DNA of 16,340 bases from Minisyncoccota bacterium (lineage in GTDB: Bacteria; Patescibacteriota; Minisyncoccia; Minisyncoccales; GWA2-38-27), in contig JAQUNM010000008.1 of the NCBI GenBank assembly GCA_028717605.1, positions 1 through 16,340 of the forward strand, given 5' to 3'. This document shows, piece after piece, positions 1 to 6,975 of this stretch; the stretch's first letter is position 1; every line of letters begins with the position of its first letter. The notes under the pieces were generated by a model. It made no database searches. It saw nothing but the letters and a program-made list of their open reading frames with translations, and had not been told where the DNA came from. Made by a program: the position numbers and the translations under genes.

Positions 1-96
1 GTACAAAAGAAACAAGCTGATGAATCTTACTCATTAATCTTAGAAACCAAGGTTAAAGCTCAAAAGGGGATTATTAATATGGATCTGGGGGTTTAA
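1..96 (+). CDS. C-terminal end of an unidentified protein (partial)
   Basis: Frame 1 is open from the window edge to a TAA at 94-96 and encodes the last 31 residues of a protein, ending in INMDLGV. The segment is hydrophilic and Lys/Gln-rich, with no recognisable motif. Codon use (AAA/AAG Lys, ATT Ile) matches the neighbouring genes. It is included because the reading frame is uninterrupted and its stop is followed by a short spacer holding the next gene's promoter. The function cannot be assigned from 31 residues. Confidence 0.6.
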   Translation, partial: VQKKQADESYSLILETKVKAQKGIINMDLGV

Positions 97-111
97 TTAA
101 ATATATTTTTT

Positions 112-120
112 TGCTAGAAT
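112..120 (+). promoter_or_regulatory. Extended -10 promoter for the membrane-protein/ClpC-like operon, leaderless geometry
   Basis: TG at 112-113, one base, then TAGAAT at 115-120 (5/6 match to TATAAT) form an extended -10 element. Exactly 6 nt separate it from the ATG at 127, so initiation 6-8 nt downstream would fall on or beside the start codon. The -35 region 17 bp upstream (92-97, TTTAAT) is weak, as is common with extended -10 promoters. The same geometry recurs before rmuC, cysS and dnaX. Confidence 0.5.
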
Positions 121-126
121 AAATTA

Positions 127-498
127 ATGATATTAAAGCAATATATATGTTGGCATTTTATTGATGCTCCCAAGGCTATTTTAAAAGCTTGGAACAATAT
201 TTTATGTTTTAGTTTTAATTATTTTTCTTTACCTTTGCTTTTTAAAACATTTTTTTCTTATTGGAAAAGATTTTATTTTTCATACGGTAAAAGGTTTGAT
301 CTTAAAAAATACTCTGAGGCTTTTAGTTTAAATTTAATGTCTCGAATTATAGGAGCAATAATCAGGTTTTTTGTCATAATATTTGGTTTGATCTTTTCGT
401 TAGTTGTTTTTTTAATTTGTTTAATCTTTTTGTTAATTTGGATATTAATGCCTATTTGGTTAATTTATTTATTCCTATACGGAATTAAATTAATATGA
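127..498 (+). CDS. Small conserved-looking membrane protein (123 aa), partner of the ClpC-like ATPase
   Basis: The function is unknown. The N-terminal ~70 residues are aromatic and basic (WHFIDAPKAILKAW near residues 9-22, then many Phe/Tyr/Lys) and probably lie on the cytoplasmic face of the membrane. Residues ~75-120 are almost entirely hydrophobic and can form two transmembrane helices, ending in a short KLI tail. I recall proteins of this style (W-H-x-x-D-x-P, then N-Y-F-S-x-P-L-L) as common hypotheticals in CPR genomes, but could not check this. The gene overlaps the next by 4 nt (ATGA at 495-498), so translation is coupled to the membrane ATPase. This suggests that the two form one membrane complex. 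The start is ATG 127, 6 nt after an extended -10 box, with no Shine-Dalgarno sequence. Confidence 0.8.
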   Translation: MILKQYICWHFIDAPKAILKAWNNILCFSFNYFSLPLLFKTFFSYWKRFYFSYGKRFDLKKYSEAFSLNLMSRIIGAIIRFFVIIFGLIFSLVVFLICLIFLLIWILMPIWLIYLFLYGIKLI

Positions 499-2945
499 AT
501 TTTAATATTGAAAAATCTTTAATTTGGTCAGCGCTAAAATGGGATAAATTTACTTTTTTAAAACATTTTAAAAAATTATTCTTAATTATTTTTTCAGTTT
601 GTTTTTTAGTTTTTTTTCTAGGCTTTATTACAGAAATAATTTCAGAAGAATTATTAAAAAAAATATTTGGTTATTTTTCAATTTCTTTTTCCTTGTTTTT
701 ATCTTTAAAGATCTTGCAAATCTTTTTTGAAACAAAAATAAAACAACCAATTATTTTACCTTTAAATGAAAAAGCAAAAAATATAGCTGATTTTTTAAGT
801 TTTGAAACAGCTAAAATAATTTTTAGAGCAAAAAAAAGAACCTCCTCTTATTTATTCTTATCTGTTTTGGATAATTTTCCTAATATAAGATTTATTTTTT
901 TGAGAATACTTTTAGATATTAAGGTTTTAAGAAAAAATCTCATTAAAGATTTTTTAGAAAAAGGAGAAGATTTTGAAAAAGTTATTTCAAGGTCTTTACA
1001 AATAGCTATTGAAAATAAACATAGCAAAATAGAGACACAAGATTTACTTTTAAGTTTGGCTGAAATAGATCCTTTTTTAAGAAGAATTTTAATTCAGGTT
1101 CATGTTAGTAAACAAGACTTTCAAGATTTACTTGAATGGTTAAAGGGTGTTTATTCTGAGAAAGAAAGATTTTGGGAAAAAGAATCTTTAAGAAAAAAGG
1201 GGTCTTTAGCTAAACAATGGACAGCTGGTTACACTATTACTCTTGATAAATATTCTATTGATATTACAGAAAAAATTAAAAGATTCTTTCCCTTTATTGG
1301 TCACGAAAAGGAATTAAAAGAAGTTGAAAACATTTTAGCTAAAACAGAGAATAATAATGTTTTAATAGTGGGGGAGTCAGGAAGCAGTAGAAAAAGTATT
1401 GTTGAAAACTTAGCTGAAAAAAGTCTTTTAGGCAAATGTTCAACAGTTTTGAATTTTAAAAGAGTAGTTGAATTAGATATAAATTCTTTGGTAGCTGGAA
1501 CAAAAGATTCTGAAGAACTAGAATTTGTTTTAAATAAAATTTTTCAAGAGACAATAAGAGCTGGAAATATTATCTTAGTAATGAATAATTTTCATAATTA
1601 TGTTGGTCAAAAATCGGTATTAGGAACTATTGATATTTCTAATATTCTTTGTTCATATCTAAATTATTCTCAATTTCAAATGATAGCTGTTACTGATTAT
1701 GATGGCTTGCACAGAGATATAGGAAAAAATTCTGCTTTATTGGCTTTTTTTGAAAAAGTAGAAGTTATTCCTAAATCAGAAGAAGATGCTTTAAAAATAT
1801 TATTAAATAGGCTTTATTTTTTTGAAAAAAAACACAAAGTATTTATTTGTTTTCAAGCAATAAAACAAATTATTGAAATGACAAGTAAATATTTACCCGC
1901 CTTACCCTTTCCTGAAAAAGCAATATCAGTTTTAGATGAAACAGTTTCTAGTTACGCAAAAGAGAAAATAATTTTACCTAAACATGTTTCTAAAATAATT
2001 ACCAGAAAAACAGAAATTCCAGTTGGGGACTTAGAAGAAAAAGAAAAAAACATTTTACTTAATTTAGAAGAATTAATTCATCAAAGATTAATTAACCAAG
2101 AACAAGCAGTAAAAGATATAGCTACTTGTTTGAAAAGGGCCCGAAGTGAGATTAGTACTAACCAAGGACCAATGGGCACTTTTTTATTCCTAGGACCAAC
2201 CGGAGTAGGTAAAACAGAAACAGCTAAATCTTTAGCAGAAATATATTTTGGTTCAGAAAATAAAATGATTAGGTTAGATATGTCAGAATTTCAAGAAACC
2301 TCTGATATTGCCCGATTAATAGGTTCAGAAAAAGAACCAGGGTTTTTAACTACTCAGGTGAAGGAAAATCCTTTTTCTTTGGTTTTGTTAGATGAATTAG
2401 AAAAAGCTAATTCTAATATCATTAATCTATTTTTACAAGTTTTAGATGAGGGTTATTTAACTGATGGTTTTGGTCGAAAAATTAATTTTAAAAATACAAT
2501 TATTATAGCTACTAGCAATGCTGGTTATGAAATAATATTAAAGGCTATTGAAGAAAAAACAGAATGGGAAAAAGTTAAAAAACAAATATTTGATTTTCTT
2601 TTTCAAAAGGGGATCTTTCGACCAGAATTTATTAATAGGTTTGATTCAGTAATTGTTTTCAAACCATTAACCAAAGAAAATCTTTTAGACATATCAGAGC
2701 TTTTATTAAAAAAGATAGTTAAAAAATTGGAAACAAAGGGTATAAAATTAGTTATTGAAAAACCCTTAAAAGAAAAAATAGTAGAGTTAAGTTATAATCC
2801 TACTTTCGGAGCCAGAGAAATGAAAAGAGTTATTCAAGATAGAATAGAAAATACTTTAGCTTCTGGTTTATTAAGGGGAGATTTAAAAAAAGGGGATAAG
2901 GTTTTTATTAAAACCGATAATTTTGATTTAGAAATAAACCAATAG
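495..2945 (+). CDS. Membrane-anchored ClpC-like AAA+ ATPase with degenerate first ATPase domain
   Basis: This 816-aa protein has Clp/Hsp100 class I architecture. Two predicted TM helices (~27-46 and 56-78) precede a divergent Clp N-domain (~91-215), D1 (~283-460) and D2 (~535-816). D2 looks catalytic: Walker A GPTGVGKT at 567-574, Walker B LLDELEKA with D633/E634, arginine-finger region FRPEFINRFD at 708-717, and sensor 2 GAR at 772-774. D1 looks dead: the P-loop reads GESGSSRKS (293-301) and Walker B reads LVMNNFH, with N364-N365 in place of Asp-Glu. The D2 pore-loop region reads GSEKEPGFL (610-618), without the GYVG of ClpB/ClpC. No ClpP-docking GF loop is visible after the second TSN motif. 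Canonical ClpC is soluble with two active domains. This one is probably a membrane-tethered remodeller or regulatory ATPase, acting with the 123-aa protein. Calling it clpC outright would overstate the similarity. Confidence 0.85.
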   Translation: MNFNIEKSLIWSALKWDKFTFLKHFKKLFLIIFSVCFLVFFLGFITEIISEELLKKIFGYFSISFSLFLSLKILQIFFETKIKQPIILPLNEKAKNIADFLSFETAKIIFRAKKRTSSYLFLSVLDNFPNIRFIFLRILLDIKVLRKNLIKDFLEKGEDFEKVISRSLQIAIENKHSKIETQDLLLSLAEIDPFLRRILIQVHVSKQDFQDLLEWLKGVYSEKERFWEKESLRKKGSLAKQWTAGYTITLDKYSIDITEKIKRFFPFIGHEKELKEVENILAKTENNNVLIVGESGSSRKSIVENLAEKSLLGKCSTVLNFKRVVELDINSLVAGTKDSEELEFVLNKIFQETIRAGNIILVMNNFHNYVGQKSVLGTIDISNILCSYLNYSQFQMIAVTDYDGLHRDIGKNSALLAFFEKVEVIPKSEEDALKILLNRLYFFEKKHKVFICFQAIKQIIEMTSKYLPALPFPEKAISVLDETVSSYAKEKIILPKHVSKIITRKTEIPVGDLEEKEKNILLNLEELIHQRLINQEQAVKDIATCLKRARSEISTNQGPMGTFLFLGPTGVGKTETAKSLAEIYFGSENKMIRLDMSEFQETSDIARLIGSEKEPGFLTTQVKENPFSLVLLDELEKANSNIINLFLQVLDEGYLTDGFGRKINFKNTIIIATSNAGYEIILKAIEEKTEWEKVKKQIFDFLFQKGIFRPEFINRFDSVIVFKPLTKENLLDISELLLKKIVKKLETKGIKLVIEKPLKEKIVELSYNPTFGAREMKRVIQDRIENTLASGLLRGDLKKGDKVFIKTDNFDLEINQ

Positions 2946-2966
2946 TTTTTTACTAATTTTCTATTT

Positions 2967-2997
2967 AAAAATCAAGTATGAATTAACTTGGTTTTTT
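2967..2997 (+). terminator. Rho-independent terminator after the ClpC-like gene
   Basis: An 11-bp stem pairs 2967-2977 with 2986-2996, with one U-G pair and an 8-nt loop. The core is CAAGT/ACTTG and the stem runs directly into a T tract at 2992-2997. It lies 20 nt after the stop at 2945 and separates this operon from the mraZ promoter. Confidence 0.75.
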
Positions 2998-3046
2998 GTT
3001 TTGTGTATTTTCTGTGGAAAAGTCCCTTATTTAAAGCTAAAATCTT

Positions 3047-3112
3047 AAGTGTTAGAAAGTGTTGACTTATGTTTCAAAAGTGGGTATAAAGAATATGAAG
3101 TGGGAAGTTGTG
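3047..3112 (+). promoter_or_regulatory. Probable MraZ operator: phased AAGTG/TGGG repeats
   Basis: Five GTG cores stand on one helical face, at 3049, 3059, 3080, 3100 and 3110 (steps of 10, 21, 20 and 10 bp). Four are preceded by AA, giving AAGTG. The third and fourth read AAGTGGG. Known MraZ operators are direct repeats with a 10-nt period: TGGGN-N5 in Escherichia coli and AAAGTGK-N3 in Mollicutes. The array spans the -35 and -10 of the mraZ promoter and the start of the leader, as expected for autoregulation by the adjacent mraZ product. Confidence 0.65.
3062..3090 (+). promoter_or_regulatory. Sigma70-type promoter of the mraZ operon
   Basis: TTGACT (3062-3067) and TATAAA (3085-3090) are each 5/6 matches to consensus and are separated by exactly 17 bp. 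Initiation is predicted near 3097, giving a leader of about 57 nt before the mraZ ATG at 3154. That contrasts with the leaderless promoters elsewhere in this window. The MraZ-type repeats overlap both promoter boxes. Confidence 0.7.
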
Positions 3113-3153
3113 GATAACTATGTTAATAAATACCCATTTCTGTGCAAAAGATT

Positions 3154-3585
3154 ATGTTTATAGGAGAATATTCATATAACATTGATCAGAAAAAGAGATT
3201 ATCTGTCCCTGCTAAATTTAGGAAAGATTTAGGTAAAGAAGCAGTTATTACAAAAGGGATTGATAATTGTCTAATTTTATATCCTTTAAAAGTTTGGGAA
3301 CAGAAAACAAAGCAATTAGAATCAATGCCCACAGCTAAAAAAGAAGCTAGAGAATTTGCTAGAATAATGCTTTCAGGGGCTAGTGAAGTTGAACTTGATA
3401 AATTGGGGAGAATCCTGATCCCTGATTTTTTAAAAGATTATGCTTTATTGGAAAAAAATGTTTGTATTTTAGGGCTTTCTAATAAGATAGAAATTTGGGA
3501 TGAAAAAAGATGGCAAGATCATAAAAAGAAAACAGAAAAAGAAGTAGGGGACATAGCTAGCAGACTTGAAGAATTAGGAATTTAA
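3154..3585 (+). CDS. mraZ: Transcriptional regulator MraZ
   Basis: MraZ is a DNA-binding regulator of the division and cell-wall cluster and usually represses its own operon. The product is 143 aa, the usual family length. It holds two SpoVT/AbrB-like halves, each with the DxxxR signature: D11-R15 (DQKKRLSVPAKFR) and D82-R86 (DKLGRILIP). I chose ATG 3154 because family members begin MFIGEY. An in-frame GTG at 3142 would add four residues and has no ribosome binding site. No good Shine-Dalgarno sequence precedes 3154 either. The gene opens the dcw operon behind a repeat array that fits MraZ binding, so autoregulation is likely. rsmH follows after 1 nt. Confidence 0.95.
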   Translation: MFIGEYSYNIDQKKRLSVPAKFRKDLGKEAVITKGIDNCLILYPLKVWEQKTKQLESMPTAKKEAREFARIMLSGASEVELDKLGRILIPDFLKDYALLEKNVCILGLSNKIEIWDEKRWQDHKKKTEKEVGDIASRLEELGI

Positions 3586-3586
3586 A

Positions 3587-4414
3587 ATGCATATTCCTGT
3601 TTTGAAAAAAGAAGTTTTAGAGCAAATTGAAAAAAATAATAATTATATTGACACTACTTTCGGGCAAGGGGGACATGGTAAAGAAATTTTACAAAAAATA
3701 TTACCCAAAGGAAAGTTGTTAGCCATTGAGAGAGACGAAGTTCTTTATCAACAAGGATTAAAAATGAGATTACCAGGATTAATCCTTTATAATGATTCTT
3801 ATTCAAGAATAAAAGAAATTGTTCAAGAAACTAATTTTGTTAATATTACAGGAATATTATTTGATCTTGGATTTTGCACTTTTCATATTAAAGAAAGTAA
3901 AAGAGGATTTTCTTTTTTAAACGATGAGTCCTTAGATATGAGATATTCTTCAAAAGATAGTTTGACAGCTAAAAAAATTGTAAATCAATGGAGACTTGAA
4001 GATATTGAAAAAATTTTAAAAGACTATGGAGAAGAAAAATATGCTAAAAAAATTGCTCTTTCAATCATTAAACAAAGAAAAGAAAAAGAAATCCAGACTA
4101 CCTTTGATTTAATCCAGGTGATCAAAAAAGCAGTTCCTTACCAAAAATCCAAAATTCATTTTGCTACTAGAACTTTTCAGGCTTTAAGAATAGCCGTTAA
4201 CAATGAATTAGATAATCTGCAAAAAGGACTTGAACAGGCCTATAAAATTTTAGATAAAAAAGGAAAAATAATGGTGATTTCTTTTCATTCTTTAGAAGAC
4301 AGAATTGTTAAAAATTTTTTTAAAAAATCATACTTAATTCTTCCTAGTCAAGAAGAAATAAAAAACAATAAATTAGCTCGAAGCGCCAAGCTTCGAATAG
4401 GTATAAAAACATGA
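3587..4414 (+). CDS. rsmH: 16S rRNA (cytosine-1402-N4)-methyltransferase RsmH (MraW)
   Basis: RsmH uses S-adenosylmethionine to methylate N4 of C1402 in the ribosomal P site. The 275-aa protein shows the family's SAM-binding and catalytic blocks in order: DTTFGQGGHG (22-31), LLAIERD (44-50), ILFDLGF (90-96), RGFSF with LDMRY (106-120), FATRTFQALRIAVNNEL around 200, and ISFHSLEDRIVK near the C-terminus. It ends with the usual ARSAKLR tail. It is slightly shorter than the ~310 aa typical of the family. The start lies 1 nt after the mraZ stop, with AGGA at 3576-3579 as a weak ribosome binding site. The stop overlaps the ftsL start (ATGA). The mraZ-rsmH-ftsL-ftsI order is the classical one. Confidence 0.95.
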   Translation: MHIPVLKKEVLEQIEKNNNYIDTTFGQGGHGKEILQKILPKGKLLAIERDEVLYQQGLKMRLPGLILYNDSYSRIKEIVQETNFVNITGILFDLGFCTFHIKESKRGFSFLNDESLDMRYSSKDSLTAKKIVNQWRLEDIEKILKDYGEEKYAKKIALSIIKQRKEKEIQTTFDLIQVIKKAVPYQKSKIHFATRTFQALRIAVNNELDNLQKGLEQAYKILDKKGKIMVISFHSLEDRIVKNFFKKSYLILPSQEEIKNNKLARSAKLRIGIKT

Positions 4415-4746
4415 ATAATATTTTAGCTCTAGATTCAATTAATATTTTTAAAACTACTCGTTTTCAATACTTTGATATTTTAAAACCAATAGCTAGTATT
4501 TTAATATTTATTCTTTTTATTTCTTATATCTTCCAAATTAATTTTGAAAGTTCACAAAGGTATTTAATTAGAGAACAAGAAAGAAAAGTAACAGAGTTGT
4601 TAACAGAAACTAAGGGATTAGAAATGACCCTTGGTCAAAAAGGATCTTTAGCTAGTTTAATGCCTATTTTGCAAGAAATGAATTTTCAAGAACCAGATAA
4701 AATACTTTATATCCAGATTTTTGATCAACAAGTGGCTATAAAGTAA
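4411..4746 (+). CDS. ftsL: FtsL-like bitopic division protein
   Basis: This is a 111-aa protein with a short cytoplasmic N-terminus, one TM helix (~25-43) and an extracytoplasmic segment rich in Glu, Gln and Leu (about 47-80) that can form a coiled coil. This topology, small size and position between rsmH and ftsI are those of FtsL, the divisome scaffold that works with FtsB/DivIC and activates FtsWI. FtsL sequences diverge quickly, so the call rests on topology and synteny rather than on motifs. Its start overlaps the rsmH stop by 4 nt, and ftsI begins 1 nt after its stop, so the three are translationally coupled. Confidence 0.75.
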   Translation: MNNILALDSINIFKTTRFQYFDILKPIASILIFILFISYIFQINFESSQRYLIREQERKVTELLTETKGLEMTLGQKGSLASLMPILQEMNFQEPDKILYIQIFDQQVAIK

Positions 4747-4747
4747 A

Positions 4748-6400
4748 ATGGTTAGGTATAGAGTAAATATTATTTTAATCTTTCTATTCTTAATTTGGTC
4801 AATTATTGTTGGCCAATTATTTAAATTACAAATTTTAGAAAGTGATTTTTATCAAGCTTTAGCTCAGGGTCAACAGAGAAAACAAAGCTTAATAGGAACA
4901 AGAGGAGAAATTTTTTTTAAATCAGGTGAGTTTTTAGCCAGTAATAATGTTGTTTTTCATGTTTTTGCTACACCCAGCAATATTACAAATAAACAAGAAA
5001 CAGCTAACCTGTTAAAAGATATTTTATTAATAGATGAAGAAATAATACTAGAAAGGCTTAATAGGAGTTCTTCGTTTGTATATTTAAAAAAAGACCTATC
5101 AGAACAAGAAAGAACCTTGCTAACCCAAGAGAAAATACCTGGAATAGATATAGAAACAGAACTTATTAGACAATATCTAAATGGCCCTATGGCCTCTCAG
5201 GTCATTGGATTTTTAGGAGGCGAGGGAATTGGTCAATATGGACTTGAAGGCCTTTATGACGAAGTTTTAAGGCCTCAGGAAGCTGTTCCTAAATGGGGGT
5301 TAGCCGGTCAATTATTAGGCTTAGAAACAAAACAGACTAATGGGGCTAATATCTACTTAACCCTTGATTATAATATTCAATTTATAGCTGAAAGGTTATT
5401 GGAACAAGCTTATCAAAAATATAATATTGAGTCTGGTTCATTGATTGTTATTAATCCTAAAACAGGGGCAATTTTAGCCTTAGCTAATTTTCCTAACTTT
5501 GATCCTAATTTTTACCATCAAGAAACAAATTTTCAGATATTTAAAAACCCAGTTATTCAAAGAATATTTGAGCCAGGATCTATTTTTAAAGTTTTTACTT
5601 TAGCGGCTGCTCTTGACCAAAAAAAAATAAACCCAGAAACAGAATACGAAGACAAGGGCTTTATTCAAATAGGTGGATATACATTAAAGAATTATAATGA
5701 AAGAGTTTTTGGGAGAACTAACATGGTTGATGTTTTAGAAAGATCAATTAATACTGGAGCTATTTTTGCCCAAAGACAATTAGGCAATCAAGCTTTTTTG
5801 GATTATTTAGAAAAGTTTGGTTTTTTTGAATTAACCGGAATTGATTTACACGGAGAAATTTTTTCTCAAAACCTAGAATTTAAAAAAGGCTACGAAGTAA
5901 ATTTTGCCACTGCTTCTTATGGCCAGGGGATTAATATAACTCTTATTCAGGCCTTAAGAGCTTTTACTGCTCTAGCTAATGATGGAAGAATGGTTAAGCC
6001 ATATATTGTAGATAAAATTAATCAAAATAAAACAGAACCTGTTTTTTCTAGTCCTGTTATTTCTTCTCAAACCGCTAGTCAAACAACAGCTATGATGGTT
6101 AGTGTAATAGAAAATGGTTTTTCTAAAAAAGCAAAAATCCCGGGTTATTATTTAGCTGGTAAAACAGGAACATCTCAGGTTCCATATTCTTCTTTAGGGA
6201 TAGATAAAAGAGGTTATTCGAATAAGACTTGGCAGACTTTTATTGGTTTTGGCCCTGCTTTTGATCCTGAATTTATGATTTTGGTAAAACTAGATAATCC
6301 AGCTACTAATACAGCTGAATATTCAGCTATGCCTGTTTTTCGAGATATGGCTAAGTATTTAATTGATTATTTAAAGATTCCACCTGATTATGATATTTAG
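4748..6400 (+). CDS. ftsI: Septal peptidoglycan transpeptidase FtsI (class B PBP)
   Basis: FtsI cross-links septal peptidoglycan in the divisome. The 550-aa protein has an N-terminal TM anchor (~8-26) and a PBP dimer/pedestal domain with an RGEIFFKSG motif near 52-60. Its transpeptidase domain has all three active-site motifs: S278-I-F-K281 (nucleophile Ser278, within EPGSIFKVFT), S333-I-N335, and K472-T-G474 within AGKTGTSQV. The second position of the SxxK motif is Ile rather than the usual Thr. No PASTA repeats are present and the length is typical. It follows the ftsL-like gene by 1 nt and overlaps the next gene by 11 nt. No Shine-Dalgarno sequence is seen, so coupling to ftsL is likely. 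Confidence 0.93.
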   Translation: MVRYRVNIILIFLFLIWSIIVGQLFKLQILESDFYQALAQGQQRKQSLIGTRGEIFFKSGEFLASNNVVFHVFATPSNITNKQETANLLKDILLIDEEIILERLNRSSSFVYLKKDLSEQERTLLTQEKIPGIDIETELIRQYLNGPMASQVIGFLGGEGIGQYGLEGLYDEVLRPQEAVPKWGLAGQLLGLETKQTNGANIYLTLDYNIQFIAERLLEQAYQKYNIESGSLIVINPKTGAILALANFPNFDPNFYHQETNFQIFKNPVIQRIFEPGSIFKVFTLAAALDQKKINPETEYEDKGFIQIGGYTLKNYNERVFGRTNMVDVLERSINTGAIFAQRQLGNQAFLDYLEKFGFFELTGIDLHGEIFSQNLEFKKGYEVNFATASYGQGINITLIQALRAFTALANDGRMVKPYIVDKINQNKTEPVFSSPVISSQTASQTTAMMVSVIENGFSKKAKIPGYYLAGKTGTSQVPYSSLGIDKRGYSNKTWQTFIGFGPAFDPEFMILVKLDNPATNTAEYSAMPVFRDMAKYLIDYLKIPPDYDI

Positions 6401-6875
6401 TTTTTATTTTAAAAGACCTGCCTTAATAATTACTAGTGACGAAAAGATAAAAAAGTTTATTCTAAAAATAAACTCAAAAATATTAATTTTAAACCCTATA
6501 AAAAGGATTAAGTTTTTTATTAAATATTCTAGATTATCTATTTCGATTTCTAGTTTTGAAACAAAAGAACTAAGAAGTTTTTTACCCCCTAGATCATATC
6601 TAATTTTAAATTATGATAAAGAATCTTTTGGTAGAGAAGTTTTAGCTAATATTGTTAGTTATGGTTTTGAAAAAGGGTCTGATTTTTTAATAACAGACTT
6701 AAATTTTCTAGACAAGGAAGTTAATTTTAAAATTAATTATAAAGGTAGTACTATTCCTTTTTGGATCAAAAACATTAAAGAAAAGCAAGATGTTTATTTT
6801 GTTGTTGCTGCCATTGTCGCTAATGTTTGTTTGGGCTTAAATTTAGTAGAAATATCAAAAAAACTTTCCAATTAG
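6390..6875 (+). CDS. MurF-like Mur-ligase remnant (middle-domain fragment), 161 aa
   Basis: The protein is cytoplasmic-looking. Its C-terminal half resembles the end of the Mur-ligase central domain: LILNYDKE (like the VNxDD region of MurE/MurF), VSYGFEKGSDFLITDL (like TFG...ADxxAxDI), NFKINYKGSTIPFWI, and a closing helix pair DVYFVVAAIVANVCLGLNLVEISKKL (like HNVYNALAAIAVAxxLGVxxEEI). There is no P-loop GTxGKT, and the glutamate-ligase C-terminal domain (PGRMExI onward) is missing because the protein stops exactly at that boundary. It is probably not an active ligase. It could be a degraded murE/murF of the dcw cluster or a retained structural domain. It overlaps the end of ftsI by 11 nt. The family call is moderate and was made by eye. 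Confidence 0.6.
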   Translation: MIFSFYFKRPALIITSDEKIKKFILKINSKILILNPIKRIKFFIKYSRLSISISSFETKELRSFLPPRSYLILNYDKESFGREVLANIVSYGFEKGSDFLITDLNFLDKEVNFKINYKGSTIPFWIKNIKEKQDVYFVVAAIVANVCLGLNLVEISKKLSN

Positions 6876-6893
6876 CGAGAATCATGATAAATT
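6865..6893 (+). promoter_or_regulatory. Possible promoter of the tRNA-Glu/permease unit
   Basis: An extended -10 (TG at 6885-6886, then TAAATT at 6888-6893) lies 17 bp downstream of TTTCCA (6865-6870), a weak -35 box inside the end of the preceding gene. Initiation near 6900 would put the transcript 5' end within a few bases of the mature tRNA at 6902. The boxes are not strong, so read-through from the dcw operon is also possible. Confidence 0.4.
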
Positions 6894-6901
6894 ATTTTAA
6901 G

Positions 6902-6973
6902 GCCCTTATCGTCTAGCGGTCAGGACGCATGGTTCTCAACCATGTAACACCGGTTCAACTCCGGTTAAGGGCG
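6902..6973 (+). tRNA. tRNA-Glu (anticodon CTC)
   Basis: A full cloverleaf can be folded. The acceptor stem is GCCCTTA/TAAGGGC (6902-6908 with 6966-6972), followed by a D arm (6911-6926). The anticodon stem is CATGG/CCATG around loop TTCTCAA, which places CTC at 6935-6937 and reads GAG. The T arm is ACCGG-TTCAACT-CCGGT (6949-6965) and the discriminator is G6973. CCA is not encoded, since CT follows and then the ATG of the permease. The tRNA therefore needs CCA addition, unlike the tRNA-Gln in this window. Confidence 0.95.
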
Positions 6974-6975
6974 CT

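Larger units (their letters stand above)
3013..3149 (-). promoter_or_regulatory. Three DnaA-box-like 9-mers around the mraZ promoter
   Basis: Read on the minus strand, 3013-3021 is TTTTCCACA, 3109-3117 is TTATCCACA (the consensus DnaA box) and 3141-3149 is TTTTGCACA. All three fit TTWTNCACA and all have the same orientation. Two of them share their TGTGG core with the MraZ-type repeat array, so part of the match may reflect MraZ sites. They could bind DnaA and link replication initiation to division-gene transcription. Full origin features (dnaA or dnaN nearby, an AT-rich unwinding element) are not evident. Confidence 0.4.

Noticed and set aside
3142..3153. GTG start for mraZ at 3142
   Set aside because: MraZ proteins begin MFIGEY at ATG 3154. 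The GTG overlaps a DnaA-like box and has no ribosome binding site.
3001..3160. Chromosomal origin of replication
   Set aside because: DnaA-like boxes are present, but no dnaA/dnaN genes or AT-rich unwinding repeats are nearby, and the sites overlap MraZ-type repeats. Kept only as a regulatory hypothesis.
3095..3163. 22-codon upstream ORF in the mraZ leader, overlapping the mraZ start codon
   Set aside because: It begins only 4 nt after the -10 box, so it may not be fully transcribed. Its codons are just the operator repeats read in frame. It could be a leader peptide, but nothing else supports it.
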